Positions 19,372-29,221 of a stretch of DNA of 64,000 nt are shown in pieces; position 1 is the first letter of the stretch; the number at the start of each line of letters is the position of its first letter. The stretch comes from an uncultured Succinivibrio sp. Lineage in GTDB: Bacteria > Pseudomonadota > Gammaproteobacteria > Enterobacterales > Succinivibrionaceae. The position numbers and the translations under genes are program-made. Where the stretch lies: positions 1 through 64,000 of the forward strand of contig CAAECI010000094.1 of assembly GCA_900754255.1 (NCBI GenBank), given 5' to 3'. The notes beneath the pieces were generated by a model, which searched no databases, was not told where the DNA came from, and worked only from the letters and a program-made list of their open reading frames with translations.

Positions 19372-20325
19372 ATGGCTGACATGAAGCTCTTCGCCGGGAA
19401 CAGCGTTCCCGATCTTGCGAAAAAAATCGCCGACCGACTTTATACAAAATTGGGCGACGCTACCGTAGATACCTTCAGTGACGGAGAGGTACACGTTCAA
19501 ATCAACGAAAATGTACGTGGCGACGATATCTTCATCATCCAATCGACCTGCGCTCCTACCAACGACAATCTTATGGAGCTTATCGTCATGATCGACGCTA
19601 TGCGTCGTGCCTCCGCCGGGCGTATTACCGCCGTGATCCCTTATTTCGGCTATGCCCGTCAGGATCGTCGTCTGCGTTCGGCCCGCGTCCCCATCACCGC
19701 CAAGGTAGTAGCAGACTTTTTATCCTCCGTAGGCGTCGATCGCGTGCTCACCGTCGATCTCCATGCCGAGCAGATCCAAGGCTTCTTCGACGTCCCCGTC
19801 GACAACTGCTTCTCAAGTCAGATCTTCGTTGACGACATGCTTTCCTTGGGGCTTTCAAATCCTTGCGTGGTTTCCCCCGATATGGGCGGCGTGGTACGTA
19901 CACGCGCCATTGCCAAGCTTTTGAACAATGCCGACATTGCCATCATCGACAAACGCCGTCCGCGTCCCAACGTTTCCGAAGTTATGAATCTTATAGGAGA
20001 GGTTAAGGATCGCGACTGCATCATAGTCGACGATATATGTGATACCGCAGGCACCCTGTGCAAGGCCGCTGCGGCATTAAAGGAGCGCGGAGCCAAGCAC
20101 GTATATGCTTACGTAACCCATCCCGTGCTTTCGGGCAACGCCTATGAAAACGTATCCTCCTCGGCCATAGACACCCTGGTAGTATCCGATTCCATTCCTC
20201 CTACCGAGAGATTTACCAAGCTCAAAAACTTCCGTCAGCTTACCCTCTCCTCCATGCTGGCCGAGGCCATTCGTCGCATCAACAACGAGGAATCCATTTC
20301 CGCCATGTTCCAAAGCGCACTCTGA
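19372..20325 (+). CDS. prs: Ribose-phosphate pyrophosphokinase
   Basis: Makes PRPP from ribose 5-phosphate and ATP for purine, pyrimidine, histidine, tryptophan and NAD synthesis. 317 residues, normal length. Motifs: [24 protein letters not shown] (flexible-loop side), [17 protein letters not shown], and the PRPP-binding loop [16 protein letters not shown]. It is 130 bases downstream of ispE and may have its own promoter. Confidence 0.98.
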   Translation: MADMKLFAGNSVPDLAKKIADRLYTKLGDATVDTFSDGEVHVQINENVRGDDIFIIQSTCAPTNDNLMELIVMIDAMRRASAGRITAVIPYFGYARQDRRLRSARVPITAKVVADFLSSVGVDRVLTVDLHAEQIQGFFDVPVDNCFSSQIFVDDMLSLGLSNPCVVSPDMGGVVRTRAIAKLLNNADIAIIDKRRPRPNVSEVMNLIGEVKDRDCIIVDDICDTAGTLCKAAAALKERGAKHVYAYVTHPVLSGNAYENVSSSAIDTLVVSDSIPPTERFTKLKNFRQLTLSSMLAEAIRRINNEESISAMFQSAL

Positions 20326-20333
20326 TGCTTCAA

Positions 20334-20362
20334 TCCTCCTTACCTGCACAAGGTAGGGAGGA
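20334..20362. terminator. Hairpin after prs
   Basis: Imperfect inverted repeat TCCTCC-TTACCT/AGGTAG-GGAGGA with loop GCACA, eight bases past the prs stop. There is no T-run, so termination would be weak or shared with the convergent gene. Confidence 0.4.
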
Positions 20363-20442
20363 CTTAACCAAAGCTCGGAGAGTGAAACTGCGTTAGACGT
20401 ACCAAGGACTGACATTAATGCCAGGCCTTGATATTTATGAGG

Positions 20443-21804
20443 CTAGCCATCGATACGTCCCGAAATCACTCCCAGCAACGTATCTGACCACTGCAGTGCC
20501 TCAAAATAGTCGCCGTAATACACCTCCTTGGGAAAGGATATGCCCAAGCGGTCGGCAATGGAGATCAGAGCTTCGGTATCCTTATGCACCATGGCCAAAT
20601 AGCCCTTGAGCACCAGCCCCAAGGCTCCGTTGCCCTTGTAAAAATCGGCAATGGCGGAGAGCATGAATTCGTTATTGCAATGATCACGGCTGTCACGAAT
20701 TATCTTCGGCATATACATGATCATGCCCACCATAAAAGCATGATTGGTCTCATAATCGTCACAAACCATGGCGGCAAAACGACTTATCACCCGACCCGCA
20801 ATCAGAGCATTTTTAAAATATATAAAGGCCGAGGAGAGTTCGTCGGCTTTGTAGGGGCTGTTGTCGCCCCTTGAGCTTCTTTCGGCCTTGTCAGTTTCGC
20901 AAAGCAACCCGTACATCAGACAGGCACACATTAAATTGACCATGTCGCTTGGGCTGTAATGCATATTCGCATTGCTTACGTAGGCGGCTCCGCGACGCAC
21001 CGTAGCGGATAAGAGCTTTTTGGAGGAAAATACCTTTTTAATGGCCGCGCCCATTTCAGGATATTTGACTCCCAGCCGCACAATCTGCTTAGGATTGTAA
21101 ATACCTGAAAATACCTCAGCTACGGAGCGTAAAAGCTCGTGTTGCCACAGAGGTCGCTCCTTATAGGGCATGAGCGCGGGCTGTACATGACCTGCCACCA
21201 GATCAAAGCCCTGTGCCTCCTCGACGGTGAAGCTGCCTATATCTTCCTTAAAGCCTATGTTTTGCATGTGCGGATGCTTGACCTTAAGTCCTATGAAGGC
21301 CGTAAGCAGACCGTCCTTTTGCGCATTGGCGATGAAAAGATAATCTATGCAGTCAAGCAGGGCCTCGTTTTGCGGTACAGTTCCCATGTCCCCAAGAGAC
21401 ATGGCAAATTGGGCGCCGGCACGGCGCATTCCGAGCATGATCCTCTCCTGCTCATGATTGGGAGCAAAGCCGTCGGGCAGACGTATGATCAGCTTGTTTT
21501 CGGGGATGTGATTGCGATAACGCAGCCAATCTCCCGAGGGTACGGCCCTAAGCATAATACGCTCCGTTCTAGGCGCTCTCAGCGTGTCGAGATTGTCCGA
21601 TACCAAAAGATTCTGCATCAGATCGGCCATCTGCTCGTCGCCGACGTTTTCAGTGCCCGTGGTATGTCCGGGCGACAGAATAAGATAATTGAAAACCATG
21701 CGCCCGTTGCAACGCGAGACGGGAACAATGCCGTAAAGACAAGCGCGGCTTTGAGCCGGCATGTCCTTGGTAAAGCTCGGATTATAGATATTAAGATCGC
21801 CCAT
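20443..21804 (-). CDS. Degenerate EAL plus HDOD-type signalling protein
   Basis: 453 residues. The overall plan fits the YuxH class: an N-terminal EAL-like barrel (about 20-210) without recognisable EAL, DDFG or catalytic acidic motifs, followed by an HDOD-like helical domain (about 225-430). Parallels to YuxH are the segment IDYLFIANAQKDGLL followed by EDIGSFTVEEAQGFDLVAGHV, and then LLRSVAEVFSG with YPEMGAAIKKVF. Such proteins are thought to bind partners rather than hydrolyse cyclic di-GMP. The start is one base after the mpl stop, so the two are likely cotranscribed. The family call is tentative. Confidence 0.55.
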   Translation of the reverse strand: MGDLNIYNPSFTKDMPAQSRACLYGIVPVSRCNGRMVFNYLILSPGHTTGTENVGDEQMADLMQNLLVSDNLDTLRAPRTERIMLRAVPSGDWLRYRNHIPENKLIIRLPDGFAPNHEQERIMLGMRRAGAQFAMSLGDMGTVPQNEALLDCIDYLFIANAQKDGLLTAFIGLKVKHPHMQNIGFKEDIGSFTVEEAQGFDLVAGHVQPALMPYKERPLWQHELLRSVAEVFSGIYNPKQIVRLGVKYPEMGAAIKKVFSSKKLLSATVRRGAAYVSNANMHYSPSDMVNLMCACLMYGLLCETDKAERSSRGDNSPYKADELSSAFIYFKNALIAGRVISRFAAMVCDDYETNHAFMVGMIMYMPKIIRDSRDHCNNEFMLSAIADFYKGNGALGLVLKGYLAMVHKDTEALISIADRLGISFPKEVYYGDYFEALQWSDTLLGVISGRIDG

Positions 21805-21805
21805 A

Positions 21806-23188
21806 TTATTTGCCTGGCGCCGTCAAAGGTGGAAACGAACGCGCTTTAAGTTTATTTAAGATCTTGGCATGAATTCCGTTAAAGGAACCGTTGCTCATAA
21901 CGATCACGGTGCTTCCTTTCCGCGCGCTTTGGCAGATCTCGTTGATCAGCGCATCAAAATCATGCACAACCCTGATTTTTTCACCGGCCAAGGCTTCTGC
22001 ATTCCAGGCCAGATCGGACGGAGCATAAATAAAGGTTTCGTCGGCATCGCAAAAGGATGCGGCCAAGGCTTCATGATTGGCTCCCATTCGCATGGAATTA
22101 GAGCGCGGCTCAAAAACGGCGATGATATGCGCCTCCCTTCCCAGATGCTCGCGCATACCGTGCAGAGTAACCCTCACAGCCGTAGGGTGATGGGCAAAAT
22201 CGTCATACACGCTTACACCGCAAGCCTCCCCCTTTAATTCCATGCGACGCTTAGGTAACACGAACGATGACAAAGCAGCCGCAGCAGCCTCGGGATCTAT
22301 ACCGCAATAGCCAGCCGCAACCACGGCATTTAAGGCATTTTTCACGTTGTACTCTCCGGTACAGGCGAAATTGACGTGCGCTCGCTCTGCTCCCTTATGC
22401 AAAATGCAAAACTCCGTACCGTCCTCACGCAACATTTTATAAGACCAGTCCGCATCGGAGAGCCCGGTGGTAACCACCGGAGTCCAACAGCCCATAGCCA
22501 GAGCATCACTTACGTTTTTATCGGCTCGGGGCGCCACCACCAATCCCTTTGAGGGTATGGTACGCACCAAATGATGGAATTGACGCTCTATATCCCTGAC
22601 GCTGTCGAAAATATCGGCATGATCGTATTCAATATTGTTGATGATCAGAGCCTGAGGATGATAGTGCACGAACTTTGAACGCTTGTCGAAAAAAGCACAG
22701 TCATACTCATCGGCCTCGATCACAAAATAAGGCGAATCTGTATTGCGAGCCGAGATCCCGTAGTTTCCCGGTATTCCGCCTATAAGAAAACCGGGATTTT
22801 TCCCGCAGACGTCCAAAATCCACGTCAGCATGGCGGAGGTAGTGGTCTTCCCATGGGTACCTGCCACCGCCAGCACGCATTTTTGTTTTAAATAATGCTC
22901 CTCAAGCCATCCCGGTCCCGAAACATAGGGAAAATTTTCATTGAGCATGCGCTCTATGACCGGCATGCCGCGACGCATGACATTACCCACGACTATAAGA
23001 TCGGGACGCAGATCCAGTTGCTTTGCGTCATAGCCCTGATAGATCTCGATCCCGGCCTTCTGTAATTCCTCGGACATAGGCGGATATACGTTTTGATCGG
23101 CCCCCGTGACCTTAAAGCCGGCCTGTCTTGCGATCATGGCGATCCCGCCCATGAAGGTTCCGCAAATTCCCAATATATGAATGTGCAT
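21806..23188 (-). CDS. mpl: UDP-N-acetylmuramate:L-Ala-gamma-D-Glu-meso-DAP ligase Mpl
   Basis: Peptidoglycan-recycling Mur ligase that attaches recovered tripeptide to UDP-MurNAc. The N-terminus MHIHILGICGTFMGGIAMIAR is diagnostic. The ATP loop is VAGTHGKTTTSAML, the central motif is FVIEADEYDCAFFDKRSKFVHY, and the C-terminal domain has YDDFAHHPTAV. The ATG at 23188 is chosen because GGAG stands eight bases upstream; the overlapping ATG at 23194 is too close to it. 460 residues, normal length. Confidence 0.96.
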   Translation of the reverse strand: MHIHILGICGTFMGGIAMIARQAGFKVTGADQNVYPPMSEELQKAGIEIYQGYDAKQLDLRPDLIVVGNVMRRGMPVIERMLNENFPYVSGPGWLEEHYLKQKCVLAVAGTHGKTTTSAMLTWILDVCGKNPGFLIGGIPGNYGISARNTDSPYFVIEADEYDCAFFDKRSKFVHYHPQALIINNIEYDHADIFDSVRDIERQFHHLVRTIPSKGLVVAPRADKNVSDALAMGCWTPVVTTGLSDADWSYKMLREDGTEFCILHKGAERAHVNFACTGEYNVKNALNAVVAAGYCGIDPEAAAAALSSFVLPKRRMELKGEACGVSVYDDFAHHPTAVRVTLHGMREHLGREAHIIAVFEPRSNSMRMGANHEALAASFCDADETFIYAPSDLAWNAEALAGEKIRVVHDFDALINEICQSARKGSTVIVMSNGSFNGIHAKILNKLKARSFPPLTAPGK

Positions 23189-23190
23189 AC

Positions 23191-24231
23191 TCATTCTCCG
23201 CACTTTAGGTATGGCTTAAAGGCACTGCTTGCACGTCCGCCGCTCTTACCGTCCTTCATTTCGATGGTATAGACGGCCACGCCCTCCCGTTCAGCCCACT
23301 CCAAAGCCTTATCGGCTCCCCAAACCAAAAGTCCCGTATCCAGAGCATCAGTCTCAAAGGCCGTATCGGCAATTACAGTAACCGACATGGTCGAATGATC
23401 GACGGGACGGCCGGTCTTGGGATCTATGGCGTGTGAATAGATACGTCCGTTCTTTTCATCCTTAAAATAATTGCGATAGGATCCGGCGGTGGACATAGCC
23501 TTGCCCATGGGACATACGGTGGCAAAAATACTGTGATCAGGGGTCGAAGGATCCTCAATTCCTATGCGCCAGGGCTTACCACGGGAATTTACGCCCGCAC
23601 TTCTGGAGGCTCCGGCTACGCTTGCAAAATAATTCTTTATGCCCTTGGCATCAAGCATGGCGGCAACGGCGTCGGCGCCCAACCCCTCGCCGACGGTAGC
23701 CAAATCGATGCGAACCTCAGGATATGCTTTTTCTAAATAATGCCGCCCGTTTTCTTCATAAAGCTTAAACTTGTCGGGACCGACAAGCCTTTTGGCCGTC
23801 TCTACGGCGGTAGGATCGGGCTCGCGGCTCAATCTTTTGTCTTTGCCGAAGCCCCAAAGGTTGACCAAAGGGCCTACGGTAATGTCCATCGCATAATCTA
23901 TACGCGCAGATTGCTTTTGACAGCCTGAAATGATCTTAAAGAGCAAGGGAGATATTTCCACGGGTTCGGTGCTCTTCAAATCATCGAGGCGATAAAGCTC
24001 GGCCTTGGGATCAAAGGTGGAGATCACATCGACTATCCTTTTAAATTCCGCTTCGCAGTCGGCGGTTAATTGTCCGCTTCCTCCTTCATAGGGCGACACG
24101 CTTTGCACCATATAGAAGGTGCCCATGGTCTTGCCCTGGGACATCGCAACGTCCTGTACCGTATTTTCCTTATCGTTGCAGGCTACAGCCAAAAGGACGG
24201 CCGAGACCGCAATTGCAATCAGCTTTTTCAT
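23191..24231 (-). CDS. apbE: ApbE-type FAD:protein FMN transferase (lipoprotein)
   Basis: Attaches FMN to threonine in flavoproteins such as NqrB, NqrC and RnfG, in the periplasm. The start at 24231 gives signal peptide MKKLIAIAVSAVLLAVAC with lipobox cysteine. Family motifs: KTMGTFY near the N-terminus, LATVGEGLGADAVAAML, YFASVAGASRSAG and SHAIDPKTGRPVDHSTMSVTV. An NqrM-like gene lies upstream on the same strand, a pairing known from Na+-NQR loci, although no nqrA-F genes are in this window. Confidence 0.93.
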   Translation of the reverse strand: MKKLIAIAVSAVLLAVACNDKENTVQDVAMSQGKTMGTFYMVQSVSPYEGGSGQLTADCEAEFKRIVDVISTFDPKAELYRLDDLKSTEPVEISPLLFKIISGCQKQSARIDYAMDITVGPLVNLWGFGKDKRLSREPDPTAVETAKRLVGPDKFKLYEENGRHYLEKAYPEVRIDLATVGEGLGADAVAAMLDAKGIKNYFASVAGASRSAGVNSRGKPWRIGIEDPSTPDHSIFATVCPMGKAMSTAGSYRNYFKDEKNGRIYSHAIDPKTGRPVDHSTMSVTVIADTAFETDALDTGLLVWGADKALEWAEREGVAVYTIEMKDGKSGGRASSAFKPYLKCGE

Positions 24232-24360
24232 TTTAAATATCCGCACTGCCGTGCCTTTTTATGTACCCGAGTCCTGATCCGAAAACAACTGAGGGTACGC
24301 ATTTTCAATTGATGTTAATCTTAGGAGCGTCCGTCGTTAAACGGCTTCTTCCTTACATGC

Positions 24361-24387
24361 AAAAACTCCCTTTTGACAGGGAGTTTG
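24361..24387 (-). terminator. Terminator between nqrM-like and apbE genes
   Basis: On the minus strand AAACTCCC pairs with GGGAGTTT around an 8-base loop and is followed by TTTTT. It separates the small gene from apbE, so apbE must have its own promoter or depend on read-through. Confidence 0.7.
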
Positions 24388-24403
24388 CAAAGAAAAGAGA
24401 TCC

Positions 24404-24637
24404 TCAGACGGATTTGTGGGGAATGACCTCGGGGCCCTTGCAATCGGCCTTGGGCTTATGTCCGCTCTTTCCGGCATAGCCGCACAAGGTACTGTTGCAG
24501 CTTGCACAGGACATAGATTGCAAAATTGCCGCCGTGGCTTCATCTTCAGTCTTCAAAGGACGCTTGTTGAGGATTAAGCCCAATGCCATGGCACCTGCAA
24601 ACAGCAGGAAAAGCACGAAGCTTGCTATATAGACCAT
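24404..24637 (-). CDS. nqrM: NqrM-like small cysteine-rich membrane protein
   Basis: 77 residues: one N-terminal membrane helix (VYIASFVLFLLFAGAMALGL) followed by NKRPLK and a cytoplasmic tail with four cysteines (CASCNSTLC, then a later C). This layout fits NqrM (DUF539), which is needed to mature Na+-translocating NADH:quinone reductase and supplies cysteines for its iron site. The adjacent apbE, also needed for NQR maturation, supports the call. Spacing of the cysteines differs from the NqrM sequences I remember, so it may be a relative. Confidence 0.6.
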   Translation of the reverse strand: MVYIASFVLFLLFAGAMALGLILNKRPLKTEDEATAAILQSMSCASCNSTLCGYAGKSGHKPKADCKGPEVIPHKSV

Positions 24638-24996
24638 CGCAACATCTCCTTTAGCGCAAAAATAAAAAAGTTTCGGGGGCTTTTGTGCCCTTGCCTAATT
24701 ATAGCAAAGTAATGATTTTTTCCGTGCTCAAACGGCATGGCCGCGGGCATTTTTACGCTTACAGTTATTTTTTGACGTGTATAATAAGACGATTTAAAGA
24801 TCTCACCATCCAAAACGTACGGGAAGATCGCGGCCTTTTTCCCAAAGACTTTTCCCCGTTATGCGGATCATAAAAAGTGAGATATAAGCGGGCTCGCCCC
24901 GGCCATATTTTGTTTTTTGATCGGACGATTAACGATTTTTTACGTAAAGCCTTTACAGCTTGAACCGATTTCCTCCGATCCTTTGCGGATTTTTCA
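24638..24996. other. Intergenic region between nqrM-like gene and proS
   Basis: Holds the divergent promoters of nqrM-like (minus) and proS (plus). I see no confident -35/-10 pair and no RNA gene. Short open frames here lack ribosome binding sites. Confidence 0.3.
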
Positions 24997-26721
24997 ATGA
25001 GAACTACTAAATTCCTACTTTCTACCCTGAAAGAAACCCCTGCCGAGGCCGTACTGGCCAGTCACCGTTTAATGCTGCGTGCCGGACTCATTCGTCAGGT
25101 AAGTCAGGGCGTATATACCTGGTTGCCTCTAGGCATGCGCGTACTTAATAAGGCCGCAAACATAGTACGTGAGGAGTACGATAAAGCCGGTGCTTTGGAG
25201 CTTACCATGCCCTTCGTACAGCCTGCTGATCTGTGGCGTGAATCCGGCCGTTACGACAAATACGGTCCCGAGCTTTGCCGCTTTGAGGATCGCAAGGAAA
25301 ACGAATATGTGCTGGGACCTACTCATGAGGAGGTGATCACCGCCGTTGCCCGTCGCGAGATCAAAAGCGCCCGTCAAATGCCGGTTACCCTGTACCAAAT
25401 CCAATGGAAATTCCGCGACGAGATCCGCCCCCGCTTCGGCGTGATGCGCAGCCGTGAATTCCTCATGGCCGACGGCTATTCCTTCGATCTTGATACCGAG
25501 GGACTCAAAAAGTCCTATGAAGCCATGTATCAGGCCTATATCAACATGTTTACACGCATGGGCCTGAATTTCCGTCCCGTGGAGGCCGATACAGGCTCCA
25601 TAGGCGGATACAAGTCTCATGAGTTTCAGGTGCTGGCTGACTCGGGCGAGGATCTCATAGCCTGGTCAGACGGATCCGATTACGCCGCCAACATCGAAAA
25701 GGCCGAGACACTGGCCCCTACCTGCGAGCGCGAAGCCCCTGCAGATCCATACTCCGAGGTTCCCACTCCCGGTGCTCACACCGTGGATGAAGCCTGCAAG
25801 GCCGTGGGCGTACCCGTTGAAAAAATGCTCAAGAGCCTCATCGTTCACGGCAAAAAAAATGAAGACGGTACCAACGAGCTCGTAATGATCTGCCTTTGCG
25901 GAAATCAGGAATTAAACGAGATCAAGGCCGTCAAGGCCGGCGGTATTGCCGATCCCATTGAATTTGCATCCGACGAAGAGATCAGAAAGGCCACCGGAGC
26001 ACATCCGGGCTCCTTAGGCCCCGTAGGCTTTAAGGGACGCATTCTCGTCGACCGTACCGCCGATCGCATGGCTAACTTTGCCTGCGGTGCCAATAAGGAC
26101 GGCTTCCACCTTATAAACGTCAATTGGGATCGCGATGTTCCTTCCTATGAGGTGTTTGATCTGCGCAATGTTGAGGAGGGTGATCCCAGCCCCGACGGCA
26201 AGGGAACCCTGCATTTACGTCGCGGTATTGAGGTAGGACACGTATTCATGCTCGGCACCAAATACTCCGAGGCCATGGGTTGCACCGTAGCCGATGAAAA
26301 CGGAGAAAACATTCCCATGATCATGGGCTGCTACGGTGTGGGTGTGACCCGTGCCATTGCCGCCGCCATCGAGCAGAATCACGACGAGCGCGGCATTATC
26401 TGGAACGATGCCCTAGCACCCTATCAGGTTGCCATTATCTCCGTTCGTGCCGATAAATCAAAAGCCGTTTTCGATACCGCTGAAAAGCTATATGCCGATC
26501 TTTGCGCCGCCGGCATTGAGGTCATCTACGATGATCGCGACGAACGTCCCGGAGTAAAATTTGCCGATATGGATCTCATAGGCATACCCCATATCATCAC
26601 CATCGGCGATAAGGGACTTGAAAAGGGTTGCATAGAGTATAAGAACCGCCGCAGCGGTCAAAAGGAGGACCTAAGCTGCGACGATATGCTAAATGCCGTT
26701 CTGGCAAAGCTTCGCAGCTAA
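24997..26721 (+). CDS. proS: Prolyl-tRNA synthetase
   Basis: Class II aminoacyl-tRNA synthetase, 574 residues, bacterial type with an inserted editing domain (about 225-400, including [15 protein letters not shown]). The catalytic core shows the class II motifs: [18 protein letters not shown] (motif 1), [20 protein letters not shown] with [14 protein letters not shown] (motif 2 region), and [19 protein letters not shown] (motif 3). The C-terminal anticodon-binding domain begins near [12 protein letters not shown] strong terminator follows. Confidence 0.98.
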   Translation: MRTTKFLLSTLKETPAEAVLASHRLMLRAGLIRQVSQGVYTWLPLGMRVLNKAANIVREEYDKAGALELTMPFVQPADLWRESGRYDKYGPELCRFEDRKENEYVLGPTHEEVITAVARREIKSARQMPVTLYQIQWKFRDEIRPRFGVMRSREFLMADGYSFDLDTEGLKKSYEAMYQAYINMFTRMGLNFRPVEADTGSIGGYKSHEFQVLADSGEDLIAWSDGSDYAANIEKAETLAPTCEREAPADPYSEVPTPGAHTVDEACKAVGVPVEKMLKSLIVHGKKNEDGTNELVMICLCGNQELNEIKAVKAGGIADPIEFASDEEIRKATGAHPGSLGPVGFKGRILVDRTADRMANFACGANKDGFHLINVNWDRDVPSYEVFDLRNVEEGDPSPDGKGTLHLRRGIEVGHVFMLGTKYSEAMGCTVADENGENIPMIMGCYGVGVTRAIAAAIEQNHDERGIIWNDALAPYQVAIISVRADKSKAVFDTAEKLYADLCAAGIEVIYDDRDERPGVKFADMDLIGIPHIITIGDKGLEKGCIEYKNRRSGQKEDLSCDDMLNAVLAKLRS

Positions 26722-26739
26722 TCGCGCTCCTTTTTGATA

Positions 26740-26767
26740 AAGCCCCCGCCCCCCGCGGGGGCTTTTT
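26740..26767 (+). terminator. Rho-independent terminator after proS
   Basis: Nine-bp GC-rich stem AGCCCCCGC/GCGGGGGCT followed by TTTT, 19 bases beyond the proS stop. Confidence 0.85.
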
Positions 26768-26946
26768 AATAACGCCTTTATCTGCGCCGTCTGCCATCCC
26801 TGCCTTGCTAAATCCTCACTGACGTCCAATGCTCGGATCATGCGCACAAAGGCTCCTAAAGCCCCTCTTGTTTTTTCATCGCTAAACGGCGACACTTTTC
26901 TCAACTTACCTTGTAATTATTAAACCTAGGAAATAACGGAAAATAC

Positions 26947-27228
26947 ATGGCTTTCCCCGATGAACTCATACAACGCTCAGAAAGGCTTTCCAAAACCGCA
27001 CTTGCAGGCTGCAAGCCCGAAGTCTACGAGTATATGTCCGCCTTGCTTACGGATATAGTGGACGCTGTGAAAAACCTTTCGGATCCGCAGCTTATAGAGA
27101 TGCTAAACGGCATCATACGCGAGTTGCTCTCGGCTCAGGAGGCAGGCGATCTTTATAGAATTTCCGACGATCTCGGCTATGAGCTGCCCTATGTGCTACG
27201 GGAAATTGCCCCGCATATCAAAGGCTGA
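26947..27228 (+). CDS. Small helical protein, 93 residues
   Basis: Unrecognised. The sequence is almost entirely amphipathic helix (ERLSKTALAGCKPEVYEYMSA and following), acidic, with no membrane segment. Its size and helicity, and its place beside flgI where flagellar accessory genes often sit, allow a chaperone-like or FlhC-independent flagellar role, but nothing in the sequence shows this. Codon use is host-like. Confidence 0.6.
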   Translation: MAFPDELIQRSERLSKTALAGCKPEVYEYMSALLTDIVDAVKNLSDPQLIEMLNGIIRELLSAQEAGDLYRISDDLGYELPYVLREIAPHIKG

Positions 27229-27246
27229 ACCAAAATAGTCAGTACA

Positions 27247-27276
27247 GAAAAAACGGGCAATGATCTTACCCGTTTG
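27247..27276 (-). terminator. Terminator of the flgFGHI operon
   Basis: On the minus strand AACGGG pairs with CCCGTT, followed by TTTTTT. It lies about 55 bases after the flgI stop. Confidence 0.6.
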
Positions 27277-27328
27277 CAAAAAACTTATAAAAAGGTGGCA
27301 CGGCTATGCGCGGCGGTGACGCCCGTTT

Positions 27329-28429
27329 TCAGATGATCTGCAACTCGCCGTCTATAGCTCCTGCCTGATCTAAGGCCTCAAGCACCGACATAAGATCGCC
27401 CGGAGCCAAGCCCACCTGATTTACGGCTCTTACCAGATCATCCAGGGAAGCACCGGAATCAAATTTAAACATCTTGCCCTTTTTTTCCTGCACGTTGATC
27501 TGGGAGTTGGGGATCACCGCCGTACGTCCCTGTGAAAAGGAATTAGGCTGCGAAACCTGAGGATCCTCGCTCACGGTCACGGTCAGACCGCCGTGGGTTA
27601 CGGCCACGGGCTTTAATTTTACGTTGCTGCCTATGACTATGGTGCCGGTTCTGGAGTTGACCACGATCCTGGCCTTATCGTCACCCTGAGCAACATCCAG
27701 ATTTTCAATGGCCGACAGGTATTCCACGCGCTTGGCCGGATTTCTAGGTGCCATCACGCGGACGGAAACCGCATCCTGAGCGACGGCCGAACCGTTGCCG
27801 AAAAAGTTATTGATGGCATCAGCCACATTTTTGGCGGAGGTAAAATCAGGACGATCGAGATTGAGCACGAAACTGTCGGAGCTGGCAAAGCTGTTCGGAA
27901 CCTCTCTCTCCACGATGGCTCCGTTGGCAATGCGACCTACGGTAGGAGTATTGACGGTAACCTTGGATCCGTCCGCCCCCTCGACACCCAAGCCGCCCAC
28001 TACCAAAGATCCCTGTGCGATGGCATAGACATTGCCGTCTATACCGCGCAGCATGGTTTGCAATAATGTACCGCCGCGCAACGAGGTCGCCTCGCCTATG
28101 GCGGATACCGTCACATCCACGGTCTGACCGCGCTTGGCAAAGGGCGGCAGCGTGGCATGAATGGCCACGGGAGAAACGTCCTTGATCTTAAGCGAGGTGG
28201 AATCGGGCACCTTGATCCCGAAATTATTGAGCATGGAGCGGAAGGTCTGCTCGGTAAATTTATTGTTTTTTTCACCGGTTCCGGCCAAGCCCACAACCAA
28301 GCCGTAGCCTACGAGCTGATTGTCGCGTACACCCTCCACGCTCGAGATATCCTTGATGCGGGCCGCATCGGCGTTCAACGCTAAAAACGTCATGCACATC
28401 AAAGCTGTCAGCCATTTAAACGTTTTCAT
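27329..28429 (-). CDS. flgI: Flagellar P-ring protein FlgI
   Basis: Forms the periplasmic P-ring around the flagellar rod. 366 residues with signal peptide ending LALNADA before ARIKDI. Family motifs: [49 protein letters not shown], and the C-terminal [25 protein letters not shown]. It is last in the flgF-G-H-I run. flgJ, flgK and flgL, which often follow flgI, are not here. Confidence 0.98.
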   Translation of the reverse strand: MKTFKWLTALMCMTFLALNADAARIKDISSVEGVRDNQLVGYGLVVGLAGTGEKNNKFTEQTFRSMLNNFGIKVPDSTSLKIKDVSPVAIHATLPPFAKRGQTVDVTVSAIGEATSLRGGTLLQTMLRGIDGNVYAIAQGSLVVGGLGVEGADGSKVTVNTPTVGRIANGAIVEREVPNSFASSDSFVLNLDRPDFTSAKNVADAINNFFGNGSAVAQDAVSVRVMAPRNPAKRVEYLSAIENLDVAQGDDKARIVVNSRTGTIVIGSNVKLKPVAVTHGGLTVTVSEDPQVSQPNSFSQGRTAVIPNSQINVQEKKGKMFKFDSGASLDDLVRAVNQVGLAPGDLMSVLEALDQAGAIDGELQII

Positions 28430-28489
28430 ACATCCATCCGCAAAAAATCACCGTTTATCTTTACCGAGTCCGCACGAATTGCAAAATGC

Positions 28490-29179
28490 TCAGCCGAAGA
28501 TATTAAATACGCTGTTGAAGAACTTGGACAACCAGCCGCGCTCCTGGGTATTGGCCAAGTCGCCGGTACCGCCGTACTGAATGCGGGCGTTGGCAATACG
28601 CTGCGAGGAAACGGTGTTGTCCGAATTGATGTCCTCGGGGCGAACCAAGCCGGTTACGCGCACATATTCATTACCGTTATTGAGCATGAGCCATTTTTCA
28701 CCCTGCACCTGCAGATTGCCGTTGGCAAGTACGCGCACCACGCTTACGGAGATCTGTCCTGAAAGCGAGTTGCTCTGTGAGGCATTGCCGGAGCCTGAGA
28801 ATTCCTGAGAATTGGACAGACTTAGGGTAGGCTTGTAGCTGCGAAGATGCAGATCGCGACCTGCCAAATTCACGTTGCCGAAATTGACCTCATCCTCCTT
28901 GGCCATGGAGGTTCCCGCTTTTTTAGATGCTGAGGTAGCCTCCTCCAAGGATACCGAAATGATATCACCTACGCGGTGAGCCTTGGTATCGGTATAAAGA
29001 CCGTTGGAGCTATTGTTGGGATTATAGATCCCGCCCGTCGGTACCGGAGATGAATAATCCTGCTCGGGCAAGGCCGGAGCAAAGGCGGGATCGTCGGGCT
29101 TGGGATCAAAGGTATCCAAGGCACAGCCGGTAAGCATCCATGCGGCAACGGTCGTTGCCATTAAGGCTTTATTAAACAT
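28490..29179 (-). CDS. flgH: Flagellar L-ring lipoprotein FlgH
   Basis: Outer-membrane L-ring subunit, 229 residues. The lipobox is MLTGC (mature Cys at about 19). Conserved segments: GGIYNPNNSSNGLYTDTKAHRVGDIISV, the central Gln/Ser-rich strand region, and NGNLQVQGEKWLMLNNGNEYVRVTGLVRPEDI. It lies between flgG and flgI in the usual order. Confidence 0.98.
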   Translation of the reverse strand: MFNKALMATTVAAWMLTGCALDTFDPKPDDPAFAPALPEQDYSSPVPTGGIYNPNNSSNGLYTDTKAHRVGDIISVSLEEATSASKKAGTSMAKEDEVNFGNVNLAGRDLHLRSYKPTLSLSNSQEFSGSGNASQSNSLSGQISVSVVRVLANGNLQVQGEKWLMLNNGNEYVRVTGLVRPEDINSDNTVSSQRIANARIQYGGTGDLANTQERGWLSKFFNSVFNIFG

Positions 29180-29221
29180 AATTTTTCTCTCCCGGGCTTT
29201 TTTATATTATTTTCTTAGCCG

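Noticed and set aside
26689..26904. 71-codon minus-strand frame downstream of proS, with a TTG start and a plausible ribosome binding site
   Set aside because: It reads through the proS terminator hairpin and into the 3' end of proS. The first 50 codons look partly protein-like, but the tail does not, so it is probably a chance frame.
27295..27311. TGGCACGGCTATGCG on the plus strand, like a sigma-54 -24 element
   Set aside because: The -12 element does not fit and it points into flgI antisense, with no gene to drive.
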